64,000 bases of DNA, from the NCBI GenBank assembly GCA_046290495.1, contig JBKAGT010000006.1, positions 558,001-622,000 on the forward strand, written 5' to 3'. The notes beneath the pieces were generated by a model. That model ran no database searches. It saw nothing but the letters and a program-made list of their open reading frames with translations, and was not told the DNA's origin. This document shows, piece by piece, positions 18,507 through 27,946 of this stretch. Made by a program: the position numbers and the translations under genes. Origin of the DNA: PGYR01 sp046290495 (lineage in GTDB: Bacteria; Bacteroidota; Ignavibacteria; Kapaibacteriales; UBA2268). The stretch's first letter is position 1. Each line of letters starts with the position of its first letter.

Positions 18507-21089
18507 ATGAGAAAATTAATTGTTTTATCAATATTGTTTTTAGTAACGCTTTCCTTCACATTCGGACAAACTTATGAAGAAGTAGCTAAAGAAATCGGAC
18601 TAGGTAATCATGTGTCAAAAGATGACCGTGAAATGTGTGGTGGAGTTGTGGTCTTTGACTACAATAATGATGGCTACGAAGATATCTTTGCTGTTGGTGG
18701 ATTTTTGAATAACTCTGCTTTATTTAAAAATAAAGGTGATGGGACTTTCGAAAACGTATATTCATCTTCTGGTATTAGTATTCCTCAAACAACTGTTGTT
18801 GTTGGGTGTGCCGCAGCAGATTTAGATAATGATGGTGATATAGATTTATTTATAACTACTAATGAAAGAGCAGATAACTATATATATGAAAATAGAAATG
18901 GTGTCTTCTATGATGTAACTCAAGGTTCTGGGTTGGAAGTCAAAATTTGGAGTACAGCAGTATCATTTGTTGACTTTGATTTAGATAGCGATTTGGACAT
19001 TTACGTATCTAACTATGTTGGAGCCGACGGCAGGTGCGATGCGAATTTTTTCTATGAAAATTTAGGTGATTTTAAATTTAAAGAAATTAGTAAAGAACTT
19101 GGTGTAGATGACTCCGGTTGCTCACTTGCTTCAACTTTTTCTGACTATGATAATGATGGTGACCCTGACTTATTAGTTGCGAATGACTTTGGATTAACTA
19201 TAGAATCGAACAAGATATTTGAAAACCAATATCCAGAAAGAAAATTTATCGATGTATCTGATGCTACTGGCTTTAACGATAGAATATTTGGTATGGGCAT
19301 AGAAGGTGGAGATTTCGATGAAGATGGAGATTTTGATTATTACACAACAAATATCGGTGAGAATAAATTCTATGTCAACGATGGTAATAAAAATTTAGTT
19401 CAGCAAGCTGAAGCTTATGGAATGGATGATAAGTTCAAAAAAGGTACTGACTCACTATCAACAAGTTGGGGAATACACTGGTATGACTACGAAAATGATG
19501 GTGACATGGACTTATTTGTAAGCAACGGAAATGTTATACTGACAGATTCGGTTATGGCATTTGAAGTTCCTAATTTACTATATCAAAATGATGGTTCTGG
19601 TAATTTCACTGAAGTTGGTGAACTGGAAGGGGTAGCTGACACTAAGCAAGGTAGAGGTATTGCTCTAAATGATTTTGACAATGACGGTGATATGGATATT
19701 GTTCAAGTTGTTGTTAACTCTACATTAGACTCAGAAGCAGATACAGATGATGACAGAATTCATTTCTTCAAAAATAATGCATCAGAAAATGGTAACAACT
19801 GGATTCAATTTAAGATAGTTGGTACTACAGACAACAGAGATGCAGTTGGTGCTAAAGTATTTCTTTATTTTGATGGAAGAGAGCTTGTAAGGGAAGTAAA
19901 TTCAGGTGGTTCAAGTTATATGTCACAACGAACTAGAATAATTCATTATGGTCTTGGAAGCGCTAATTCTATTAATAGAGTAGAGGTTGTATTTCCAAAT
20001 GGAGAAAAAGTTGTAAAAGCTGGACTTGCTATAAACCAAAGACATACAATTACTCAAACTTACAGATCAACAGAAAATGTTGAACTTTGTTTTGGCGAAA
20101 GATATAAAAATATGTTTACGGCTAAAGCAGATACAACTATTCAAGAGAATTACAAAGCTTCAGATGGTGTTGATAGTATTGTTACTGTTTACATAGATGT
20201 CATAGAAGAGATTATCATGAATGAAAATATGACAGTTTGCTATGGTCAGGAAGTGAATGGTAGAACTTGGAAAAATGATGGCTCCTATGAGGAACTATTC
20301 AGATCTTATAAGGGGTGTGACAGCACAATTGTTTACAATATTACAGTAGAAGATCCAGTTGAATCAAATATTGATACAACAGTTTGCTACGGTGGTTTAT
20401 TCAATGGTGTTAGAATTACAAAAGACAGATCATTACTTATGGAGCACGAGAACCCTGATGGATGTGATAGTATAGTAGTTTATGATATAACCGTTAATGA
20501 AGGTCCTAAATATAGTGAGGTTTTCGAAGTTTGTATGAATAGCGAATATAATGGTGTCAATATTGATTCAGATACAACATTCTTTAATTCATACAAAACA
20601 GAAGCTGGTTGCGACAGTATTTACGAAGAAAAAATTGTTGTATTACCTTATGGTATAGCTGACTCTGTGGTTGAAATATATAGCAATGAACCATTCGAAG
20701 GTAACTTTTACGAAAATGACACTACATTGTATAAAAACTTAGGAGTTGTTGCACAAAACGGATGTGATAGTGTATTAGCGATTCACATAAACGTAACAAT
20801 ATCTGGTGTTGAGTATGATGAATACAATGCATTCAAATCTAATATTTATCCTAATCCAGTTGAAGATGAAATTGAAATTTCATTCCTACAACAGAATCCA
20901 CAGAAAGTAACTATAGAACTATATAGTTCCAGTGGGCAGTTAGTAGCAACATTATATAACGGCTATTCAAATAAAGGAGAAAATGTAAAATCATTTAACC
21001 TCGAAAAGTATGGGATTTCAGCTGGTGTATATTTGATAAAAATAATAGACGAAAATAAATATCGAACGATGAAATTTATCAAAAAATAG
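18507..21089 (+). CDS. paralog of the preceding FG-GAP/UnbV/GCDS-repeat T9SS protein
   Basis: 860 residues, the same domain order as the gene upstream. It has a signal peptide (MRKLIVLSILFLVTLSFTFGQ), seven or so DxDxDG calcium loops at about 45-420, an ASPIC/UnbV domain at about 430-510, five GCDS-type units from about 521 to 770 (VCYGQEVNGRTW, GCDSTIVYNITV and so on) and a T9SS sorting domain from about 780. The two are a tandem duplication that has since diverged and share a transcript. A strong terminator follows. The function of neither is known; a shared surface structure is inferred. Confidence 0.85.
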   Translation: MRKLIVLSILFLVTLSFTFGQTYEEVAKEIGLGNHVSKDDREMCGGVVVFDYNNDGYEDIFAVGGFLNNSALFKNKGDGTFENVYSSSGISIPQTTVVVGCAAADLDNDGDIDLFITTNERADNYIYENRNGVFYDVTQGSGLEVKIWSTAVSFVDFDLDSDLDIYVSNYVGADGRCDANFFYENLGDFKFKEISKELGVDDSGCSLASTFSDYDNDGDPDLLVANDFGLTIESNKIFENQYPERKFIDVSDATGFNDRIFGMGIEGGDFDEDGDFDYYTTNIGENKFYVNDGNKNLVQQAEAYGMDDKFKKGTDSLSTSWGIHWYDYENDGDMDLFVSNGNVILTDSVMAFEVPNLLYQNDGSGNFTEVGELEGVADTKQGRGIALNDFDNDGDMDIVQVVVNSTLDSEADTDDDRIHFFKNNASENGNNWIQFKIVGTTDNRDAVGAKVFLYFDGRELVREVNSGGSSYMSQRTRIIHYGLGSANSINRVEVVFPNGEKVVKAGLAINQRHTITQTYRSTENVELCFGERYKNMFTAKADTTIQENYKASDGVDSIVTVYIDVIEEIIMNENMTVCYGQEVNGRTWKNDGSYEELFRSYKGCDSTIVYNITVEDPVESNIDTTVCYGGLFNGVRITKDRSLLMEHENPDGCDSIVVYDITVNEGPKYSEVFEVCMNSEYNGVNIDSDTTFFNSYKTEAGCDSIYEEKIVVLPYGIADSVVEIYSNEPFEGNFYENDTTLYKNLGVVAQNGCDSVLAIHINVTISGVEYDEYNAFKSNIYPNPVEDEIEISFLQQNPQKVTIELYSSSGQLVATLYNGYSNKGENVKSFNLEKYGISAGVYLIKIIDENKYRTMKFIKK

Positions 21090-21115
21090 TATAATAATTG
21101 ACTTAGAATAAACTA

Positions 21116-21146
21116 AAATCCTGTCCTATAAGACAGGATTTTTTTT
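21116..21146 (+). terminator. rho-independent terminator
   Basis: A 10-bp perfect stem (aaatcctgtc / gacaggattt) with a 6-base loop and an 8-T run. It ends the FG-GAP operon. Confidence 0.9.
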
Positions 21147-21218
21147 GCAACATAAACTAAGTTAAATTCGTATTCGATACGATATACCAAAAACAAAAAA
21201 CAATTTAAAAGGAGAAGT

Positions 21219-22547
21219 ATGATAAGAATAACAACTTTATCATTCGTAGCTTTATTTGCATTTAGCATGTCTTTGTTTAGTCAAGCAAATGAGATAGAGT
21301 TCCAACAAGAGACTTTAGAAAATGGTCTTCATGTTATTTATAACGTAGATAGATCTGCGCCAGTTGTATCTACAGTAGTACACTATAAAGTAGGTTCTAA
21401 AGATGAGAATCCGCAGAAAACTGGATTTGCTCACTTTTTTGAGCATTTGATGTTTGAAGCGACTGAGGAAATACCAAGAGCGAGTATTGACAAATATGTA
21501 AATCAAGCTGGCGGTACACTGAATGCACATACTTCGTTTGATGAAACAGTATATAAGTTTACAGTACCTGCTAATCAAATAAAGTTGCCACTTTGGATAG
21601 AAGCTTCTAGAATGAGAAAGCTAAAAGTTCAAACTGAAGGAGTAGAAACTCAAAGAGGTGTTGTAAAAGAAGAAAGAAACGTAAGAGTTGATAACCAGCC
21701 TTATGGAGATTTGTTAGAGAGAATGGCTCAAAATCTATTTGAAGGTAGTGGATATTCATGGCCTACAATTGGCTATCATGAGCACCTTAATAAAGCAACT
21801 ATCAAAGATTTCCAAGACTTTTACAATGAATTTTATCAGCCTAATAATGCATGTTTAGTAATTTCGGGCGATATCAATGTAGATGAAACTAAGCAATATG
21901 TTCGTGAATATTTTGGTTCTATTCCTAAAGGGAAAGAAATCGAAAGAAGAAACACTAACATGAAAGATCTAAAAGGGACTATAGAAGTAACAATAGATGA
22001 CGAGAAGGCACAAGTTCCGGCACTATTCGTAGGTTACCGTGGACCTAAACTTGGTTCGGATGATTACTATGCTATGTCACTTTTATCAAGTATTATGGCT
22101 GCTGGAGAGAGTTCTCGATTATACCAAACACTTGTTAATGAGAAAGAATTAGCGATTGCAAGTCAAATGATTCCACTTTCATTAGAAAACTCAGGTGCTC
22201 TTATATTAGTAGATATCCCCAATGGAGATACTGATGTAAAAGATCTACAAAAGGCACTTTTCCAAGAAATAGATAAAGTAGTCAAAAATGGCGTTACTGA
22301 AGAAGAGCTGAAAAAAGCAAAAAATATAGAAGAAGCAAATACTATTATGTCAAACAAAAATACATTAACAAAAGCAATGACAATTGCTAAGTATTGGGCT
22401 TACTACAATGATCCAGAAATGATTAATACTGAAATTGATAAGTATCTTAGTGTTACACAGGAAGACATAAAAAGAGTTGCAAAGAAGTACTTAGGAACTG
22501 ATAACAAAGTAATTTTAACATACATGCCAGCAACTGCTGAAAAGTAA
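21219..22547 (+). CDS. M16-family zinc metalloprotease, active subunit
   Basis: 442 residues with a signal peptide (cleavage near SLFSQA, residue 22). The inverted zinc motif HFFEH is at 72-76, and a third ligand Glu lies near 151-152 in GVVKEERNV. One M16 peptidase domain plus one inactive-like domain fit the length. M16B proteases with a catalytic and a non-catalytic subunit form a clamshell and degrade peptides in the periplasm. A strong ribosome site (GGAGAAG) precedes the ATG. The next gene, 15 bases on, is the non-catalytic partner. Confidence 0.92.
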   Translation: MIRITTLSFVALFAFSMSLFSQANEIEFQQETLENGLHVIYNVDRSAPVVSTVVHYKVGSKDENPQKTGFAHFFEHLMFEATEEIPRASIDKYVNQAGGTLNAHTSFDETVYKFTVPANQIKLPLWIEASRMRKLKVQTEGVETQRGVVKEERNVRVDNQPYGDLLERMAQNLFEGSGYSWPTIGYHEHLNKATIKDFQDFYNEFYQPNNACLVISGDINVDETKQYVREYFGSIPKGKEIERRNTNMKDLKGTIEVTIDDEKAQVPALFVGYRGPKLGSDDYYAMSLLSSIMAAGESSRLYQTLVNEKELAIASQMIPLSLENSGALILVDIPNGDTDVKDLQKALFQEIDKVVKNGVTEEELKKAKNIEEANTIMSNKNTLTKAMTIAKYWAYYNDPEMINTEIDKYLSVTQEDIKRVAKKYLGTDNKVILTYMPATAEK

Positions 22548-22562
22548 AAAGGAGATTAAAAA

Positions 22563-24626
22563 ATGATGAAAACAATTAAAATTATAATCGCATTGGTAAT
22601 CTTCTCACAATTTGCAATTGCTCAAGATTATCAGATTGGCGAAAAGCCGGAACCATTGGAAAAGAAAAAATTTGAATTCCCAGAGTTTACGGAGAAAGTA
22701 TTAGACAATGGACTAAAAGTATTTTTTATTGAAGACCATGAACAACCTATGGTTAGCTTCAATATACTTATGCCTGGTGGTGATGCACTGGAAGCAAAGA
22801 AAGATGCAGCTGGATTTACTGCAGCAATGATGATGAAAGGTACAAAGAATAAATCAGCATTGGATATTTCAAAAACTTTAGATGGTTTGGGTGCAAGTAT
22901 CTCTGTAAGAAATAGTACAGAGTTTACAAGTGTTTCTGGTTCTTCTATTATGAAGCACAAAGACGTTTTGTTTGAAACACTAACAGAGATTTTAACTAGC
23001 CCAACTTTTCCTGAAGAAGAGATGGAAAAGCTAAAAACACAATTTAAAACTGCTCTCAAAAGTGAAAAATCTAACCCCGCTTCATTAGCGAGTAATATGG
23101 CTAAGAAGGCATTGTTTGGTTCTGATCATCCATACGCTTCTGTATCTACAGAGGAGACAATAGATGCTGTAACAAAATCAGATTTAGAAAAATATTACAA
23201 TGATTTTTACATTCCTAATTCATCTACAATGTATATTGTTGGAGATTTCGACACAGACGATATGGTAGATTGGCTTAATGAGAAACTGAGTGTATGGGAA
23301 AAAGGTGAAGTGGTAAAACTTAAAATGCCGAAGCCAGAACCAATGCCAAGAGGTATCTATTTTATAGAAAGACCTGGTTCTGTACAATCAGCAGTTAGAT
23401 TTGCCAATATGACTGTTCCTTTTAGTGACAGAGACTATATGAATGTTAACGTTGCAAATCACGTTATAAATTCTAGTTTTGCAGGTAGAATGTTTAAAAT
23501 TATTCGTGAGAAACATTCATATACATATTCTCCGACTGGAGGACATTCAGCGAATAGATTTTATAACTATTCTATATTCGGATCTGATGTAAGAAATGAA
23601 GTTACTGACTCTACAGTTATTTCTGTGACTAATGAAATTTTAGGAGATTTGATTTCTAATGGCCCGACTGAAGAAGAGCTTGAAACTATCAAACAATTCA
23701 GAATTGGTCAATTCTACTTGAATTTCGAATCTTCTGGTTATTTGGGTTCGCTTATTCAAAGGTATGATTTCAGAGGAGTGCCAATCAGAATGATAAAAGA
23801 ATACCCTAACTTATATAACAAAGTGTCTAAAAAGGATGTTCAAAAAGCAACGAAAAAATATCTAAACCCACAAGACTCCTATTTGATAGTTGTAGGTGAT
23901 CCTTCTGTCAAAGAGCAACTTGAAAAATTTGGTCCTATTTTCAATTATGATACAGATTACAAGCCGGCATCAGCACTAGCTGAGGCTAACATAGATGCTG
24001 ATGAACTAATTGAAAAATACACTGATGCAATAGGCGGAGATTCCAAAATCGAGAGTGTTAGTTCAGTAGTTGGAACCGGAACTATATCAATGAATGCTGG
24101 TGGACAGAGTCTCCCTGGTAAAACATCAGTTACTTATTCAAATGGTATGATGTATAGATTAGTAGACCTAAATGTTTACAAAGTACAGGATTATTTTAAT
24201 GGTAAAGAAGGATGGGAAAATAGTTCCCAGGGTAATATCAAATTAGAAGGTGAATCCCTAGAACAAAAGAAATTCGAGTCAGATCCTTTCAAATATTCAA
24301 ATTATAATGATCATGGGTACAATCTAGAAGTTACTGGTAAGAAAGAAGGACACATAGTTGCTAAGTTGATGAAGGGTGAAGAAACGATAGAGACTCTTTA
24401 CTTCAATGAGAATACTTACTTATTAGACAAAACTGAGAAAATACAAGAGAGCCCTAGAGGTAATATGTTAGTTACTGTTACTTATGAAGAATATCAGGAA
24501 GTTGAAGGAATTAAGTTCCCTAAAGTGATAGAAACTGAGACTCCTATGTTCTCCATGAAAACACAAATGACTTACAAAGTCAATCAAGGTGGAATTGATA
24601 ATAGTATGTTCACACCTAAGAAGTAA
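22563..24626 (+). CDS. M16-family protein, non-catalytic subunit with extra C-terminal domain
   Basis: 687 residues with a signal peptide (IIIALVIFSQFAIAQ). The M16 fold covers about 35-475. The zinc motif is missing: the matching position reads AGFTAAMMMKGT. The second-half Arg/Tyr substrate-binding stretch is kept (IIREKHSYTYSPTGG). Residues about 480-687 form an additional beta-rich domain (from DADELIEKYTDAIGG on) that resembles the lipid- or lipoprotein-carrier-type module often attached to such proteins in Bacteroidota. The gene forms an operon with the catalytic subunit. Both cooperate in peptide degradation. Confidence 0.9.
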   Translation: MMKTIKIIIALVIFSQFAIAQDYQIGEKPEPLEKKKFEFPEFTEKVLDNGLKVFFIEDHEQPMVSFNILMPGGDALEAKKDAAGFTAAMMMKGTKNKSALDISKTLDGLGASISVRNSTEFTSVSGSSIMKHKDVLFETLTEILTSPTFPEEEMEKLKTQFKTALKSEKSNPASLASNMAKKALFGSDHPYASVSTEETIDAVTKSDLEKYYNDFYIPNSSTMYIVGDFDTDDMVDWLNEKLSVWEKGEVVKLKMPKPEPMPRGIYFIERPGSVQSAVRFANMTVPFSDRDYMNVNVANHVINSSFAGRMFKIIREKHSYTYSPTGGHSANRFYNYSIFGSDVRNEVTDSTVISVTNEILGDLISNGPTEEELETIKQFRIGQFYLNFESSGYLGSLIQRYDFRGVPIRMIKEYPNLYNKVSKKDVQKATKKYLNPQDSYLIVVGDPSVKEQLEKFGPIFNYDTDYKPASALAEANIDADELIEKYTDAIGGDSKIESVSSVVGTGTISMNAGGQSLPGKTSVTYSNGMMYRLVDLNVYKVQDYFNGKEGWENSSQGNIKLEGESLEQKKFESDPFKYSNYNDHGYNLEVTGKKEGHIVAKLMKGEETIETLYFNENTYLLDKTEKIQESPRGNMLVTVTYEEYQEVEGIKFPKVIETETPMFSMKTQMTYKVNQGGIDNSMFTPKK

Positions 24627-24650
24627 GACTAATACCCTTTATAGATTCAA

Positions 24651-24685
24651 GTGGTGATTAATTAATTTTAATCACCACTTTTTTT
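24651..24685 (+). terminator. rho-independent terminator after the M16 pair
   Basis: A 10-bp stem (gtggtgatta / taatcaccac), 8-base loop and a 7-T run on the plus strand. Confidence 0.85.
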
Positions 24686-25046
24686 ATAGCTTTTTCAAAT
24701 CAGACTTTGTAAATTCATTTACTGAATTACCAGTATTGAGAGTTGAAGCTGGCTCGAATAGCAAAACGTGTGATTCACTCTCAGAATATGGACTATGTGC
24801 AACACCTTTTGGAATTATAATAAACTCACCTTCTTTTACTTCTTTTGTATGGTCCTCAAAGTGAATTAATATTTTACCTTTCACAACCAAAAACATTTCA
24901 TCTTCGTTATCATGATGGTGCATAGGGAATTCACCTTTGAACTTTGCTGCCTTTACTTCTTGCCCATTCAGTTCTCCTACGATATGGGGTGACCAATATT
25001 CATTTATTTTTGAAAATATATTTTCAATATTTTTCACATCAATCAT
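24684..25046 (-). CDS. small cupin-fold protein
   Basis: 120 residues. Cupin motif 1 is MHHHDNEDEMFLVVKG (metal ligands His, His, Glu) and motif 2 is FIIIPKGVAHSPYSE. This is a single-domain cupin of the kind that binds a divalent metal and small molecules; its substrate cannot be inferred. It starts with ATG and lies two bases from the end of the membrane-protein gene at 25049, in the same direction. The downstream edge overlaps the terminator hairpin's T-run. Confidence 0.85.
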   Translation of the reverse strand: MIDVKNIENIFSKINEYWSPHIVGELNGQEVKAAKFKGEFPMHHHDNEDEMFLVVKGKILIHFEDHTKEVKEGEFIIIPKGVAHSPYSESESHVLLFEPASTLNTGNSVNEFTKSDLKKL

Positions 25047-25048
25047 AT

Positions 25049-26740
25049 CTACTTAATCCAATTGTGATAAAATAATGTTACCCAATAATCATAATTCTCA
25101 AAAGGAGTAAACTCTAATAATTTGGGCTCATGTAATTGAGTAACGGTCTGAGTGCTGTAATCCCATATATATAAATATTTGGCTTCAAACTTTTCCATTT
25201 TATCATAGTAAACATGTGCACCACTATTGTAAGCTATGTCTTCCAGGTTATACCCTATTGTCAGTGAATCACCATCCCAATAGAGCTGATAATTATTGTT
25301 TTTAGCAGGATGTATCACACCTGTTCCAGAAACAAACCGAGCATTTGTTGTTGGGGTTAATTCCTCATTGTTATAAAGTGATTTGCCGTATTTCATCTGA
25401 AAATTAATTGCCCAAGGTGCATCTACAACAGAAATCCACTCATGCCTATATGGTCCGACAAAAATGACTAATGACTCATTGTCCAACTCTTGTATCTTAT
25501 CCGGTATTGTGCTTGTAATTTCTTTTTGAATATGATTCGCTTCAATCCAATTAAACTTATTTAATATAAATGCGTTCAAAGTGATGACAGCAAAAATATA
25601 TATTAAAAAAGCTCTAGTTTTGCTTTTCAATATTTCCTCATCTTTCACCCATTGCCACAATGCTATTAGGATAAATGGAATGTAAAATGAAACTACAAAC
25701 ATTGTTCTACTTCTTGAACCAAGAGCCCATAGAGTATATCCAGCAGCTGAATACATAATTATGCTTAATAAAACACCTAGCACAAAAGAAATAATTATCT
25801 TAGCTCTCTTGTTCATAATGAACTGCTTAGCTGTTCCTGATGATTTCCATAGCTTAGCTACTAAATAAATGAGCACAGGTAAAAAGAAAATCGTAGCAGG
25901 TATAAATAAATCTCCAAAACCTTTAAATATAACATAAGGGAAAGACACTAGATTCACTGCTAATGTTTGTATAAAATAGGGGTTGAGTGCCTTATGGATA
26001 GATGCTTCAAATATACTTGCAGACAATCTATTCCAAGCTATTGTTAATATCAAGACTGAACTTAATAATATAAAGAACTTTATTGTTTTTCTTTTGTGGG
26101 ATTTATTGTCTTTTGATAATAGCCAAATTAAAAGTAGGAAAGAGCTATATTGAAAAAAGAAACTTTCATAAGTCAAACAAGAAAGTAAATATAATATGCC
26201 AGCTTGTATGTAGTAATATTTTTTTGATTCAAAGCTTTTGAAAATATAGTAAATACTAAAAGTAAAAAAAACTAAAGAAACTAAGTTGATTGAGCTAGAA
26301 TACCAAGCAGTTACTCCTAAAGTCCAAGGAGAAATAAGCCAAATTGTTGATGCAATGGCTCCTAAAAATAAGCTGTTATTATACTTTAAGTAGTTGAAAA
26401 AAGCAGTGCTGAGTTTATATATACTTAAAGCAGAAAAATATATCCCAATCAACATTAAAAAGTGAACTACAAATATATTATATCCAGCAATTGAGTTAAC
26501 CAAATAGAACATAATCCCTGATATAGGTCTATTCGCATAGACTTTCATAAAGTGTTCTAATCTGTCGAGAGAAAAAGGGGGGGATATTATATCGTTTTCT
26601 GTGAAGTAGCTAAGAAGAAAGCCCCAATCATCAGAATAGATTCCTCCAAAAAAAGGTTGCCATAAATATAGGAATACGAATGTAATAATTACAATTACGA
26701 ATGGATATTCAGTTATATATTGCTTTAATTTTGGATACAA
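25049..26740 (-). CDS. multi-pass membrane protein, GT-C-like glycosyltransferase family candidate
   Basis: 563 residues with about ten to twelve hydrophobic segments. After the first membrane segment comes GGIYSDDWGF, an acidic pair in the first outer loop as found in GT-C glycosyltransferases that use lipid-linked sugars. The C-terminal 150 residues are soluble. The frame starts at a TTG (26740) with no earlier in-frame ATG and a weak ribosome site, so the real start is somewhat uncertain. A run of seven C (minus strand) lies at codons 52-54. It lies 12 bases after hrcA in the same direction. The sugar and acceptor are unknown. Confidence 0.65.
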   Translation of the reverse strand: MYPKLKQYITEYPFVIVIITFVFLYLWQPFFGGIYSDDWGFLLSYFTENDIISPPFSLDRLEHFMKVYANRPISGIMFYLVNSIAGYNIFVVHFLMLIGIYFSALSIYKLSTAFFNYLKYNNSLFLGAIASTIWLISPWTLGVTAWYSSSINLVSLVFFTFSIYYIFKSFESKKYYYIQAGILYLLSCLTYESFFFQYSSFLLLIWLLSKDNKSHKRKTIKFFILLSSVLILTIAWNRLSASIFEASIHKALNPYFIQTLAVNLVSFPYVIFKGFGDLFIPATIFFLPVLIYLVAKLWKSSGTAKQFIMNKRAKIIISFVLGVLLSIIMYSAAGYTLWALGSRSRTMFVVSFYIPFILIALWQWVKDEEILKSKTRAFLIYIFAVITLNAFILNKFNWIEANHIQKEITSTIPDKIQELDNESLVIFVGPYRHEWISVVDAPWAINFQMKYGKSLYNNEELTPTTNARFVSGTGVIHPAKNNNYQLYWDGDSLTIGYNLEDIAYNSGAHVYYDKMEKFEAKYLYIWDYSTQTVTQLHEPKLLEFTPFENYDYWVTLFYHNWIK

Positions 26741-26752
26741 ATTGATTTGCTT

Positions 26753-27805
26753 TTATTTCTCAGATAGTAGTTCAGATATTATCTTGACTAATGGTAACAT
26801 TTTATTGTATTGCATTCTTTTAGGACCAATTAGACCAATAGCACCTTCGCCAGTACCAGACATTTTATAATTTGAGATTATCATGCTATAGTCATTGAGT
26901 TTTTCATTGCCTATTTCTTCACCTATCAATACTTCCATAGAGTCATTTATAGGCATATTGTCAAGCAAGTGAATGATTATATCTTCATTTTCTACTAATT
27001 CTATTATACTCTTCACCTTTCCCATATCTTCAAATTCGGGCAAATCCAGTAAGTTTTGTGTGCCAGAAGTGAACAGCTCACCTTGCTGAGATTTTATCCT
27101 GAATATACTATCGACAGAATCAACAAATAATCTGATCAATGGTTTCTCAGATAGGTTCATATCTGATACAATTTCAGGAAAAGAGTTTTGAAGTTCTGAA
27201 AGTTCCAAACCACTTATTCTATCGTTTAGAGCATTTGAGATATCGTTCAAATGCTTGTCATCTACCGAAAATCTAGCTTCTAAAGTTACGGTATTGACCA
27301 AATTCGATTCTAAAGCTAATACTACTAGTATATGAGTAGAGGATAATTTAATAAGCTCAATTTTCTTTACCCTTGCTGTTTTAGCTGTTGGTATTCTAAC
27401 AAGTGCAAGGTATTTAGAGAGTATCCCTAGTATTTTTGAAGTCTCTTTCAGAGCAGTTTCACTGGTTTTATTCTCTTTAACCAGATTACTTATCGCTAAG
27501 TGTTCTCCTTTTGAAAGACTCTCTAACTGCATTAGGTAATCTACATAGAACCTGTATCCTTTATCAGTAGGAATTCTACCAGCTGATGTATGTGGGTGAG
27601 TTATGAGATCTCGCTCTTCCAAATCAACCATTACGTTTCTGATAGTCGCTGGACTTAAACTAAGATTTTTCTCTAAAAATTTTGATAATTTTCTTGAACC
27701 TACTGGAGCAGCGTTTGCAATATATAGATTCACAACTGAGCGCAAAATCGATTGCTCTCTGTTGTTAAGTTCTATATCTACAGTATTTTTAGTTCTGAAA
27801 TTCAT
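26753..27805 (-). CDS. hrcA: heat-inducible transcription repressor HrcA
   Basis: 350 residues. The N-terminal winged helix covers about 10-90 (ILRSVVNLYIANAAPVGS, NLSLSPATIRNVMVDLEE, HTSAGRIPTDKGYRFYVD), followed by the GAF-like regulatory domain. The end has the family's SGTGEGAIGLIGPKRMQY. HrcA represses chaperone genes through the CIRCE element (TTAGCACTC-N9-GAGTGCTAA). No CIRCE copy is visible upstream, and grpE/dnaJ, its usual neighbours, are missing. It is divergent from typA with a 141-base gap. Confidence 0.95.
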   Translation of the reverse strand: MNFRTKNTVDIELNNREQSILRSVVNLYIANAAPVGSRKLSKFLEKNLSLSPATIRNVMVDLEERDLITHPHTSAGRIPTDKGYRFYVDYLMQLESLSKGEHLAISNLVKENKTSETALKETSKILGILSKYLALVRIPTAKTARVKKIELIKLSSTHILVVLALESNLVNTVTLEARFSVDDKHLNDISNALNDRISGLELSELQNSFPEIVSDMNLSEKPLIRLFVDSVDSIFRIKSQQGELFTSGTQNLLDLPEFEDMGKVKSIIELVENEDIIIHLLDNMPINDSMEVLIGEEIGNEKLNDYSMIISNYKMSGTGEGAIGLIGPKRMQYNKMLPLVKIISELLSEK

Positions 27806-27946
27806 ATTTATTATTTGACAAATATAATGACAATTTATTGAATTGGCTACCTAAGTTAAAAAAATGACAAGAAATAGATAAATTAATCAATGCTTTCTAT
27901 AATAATTACTTAACTTGCGTTCTTTTAAAATCACAAATTGTAGAAA

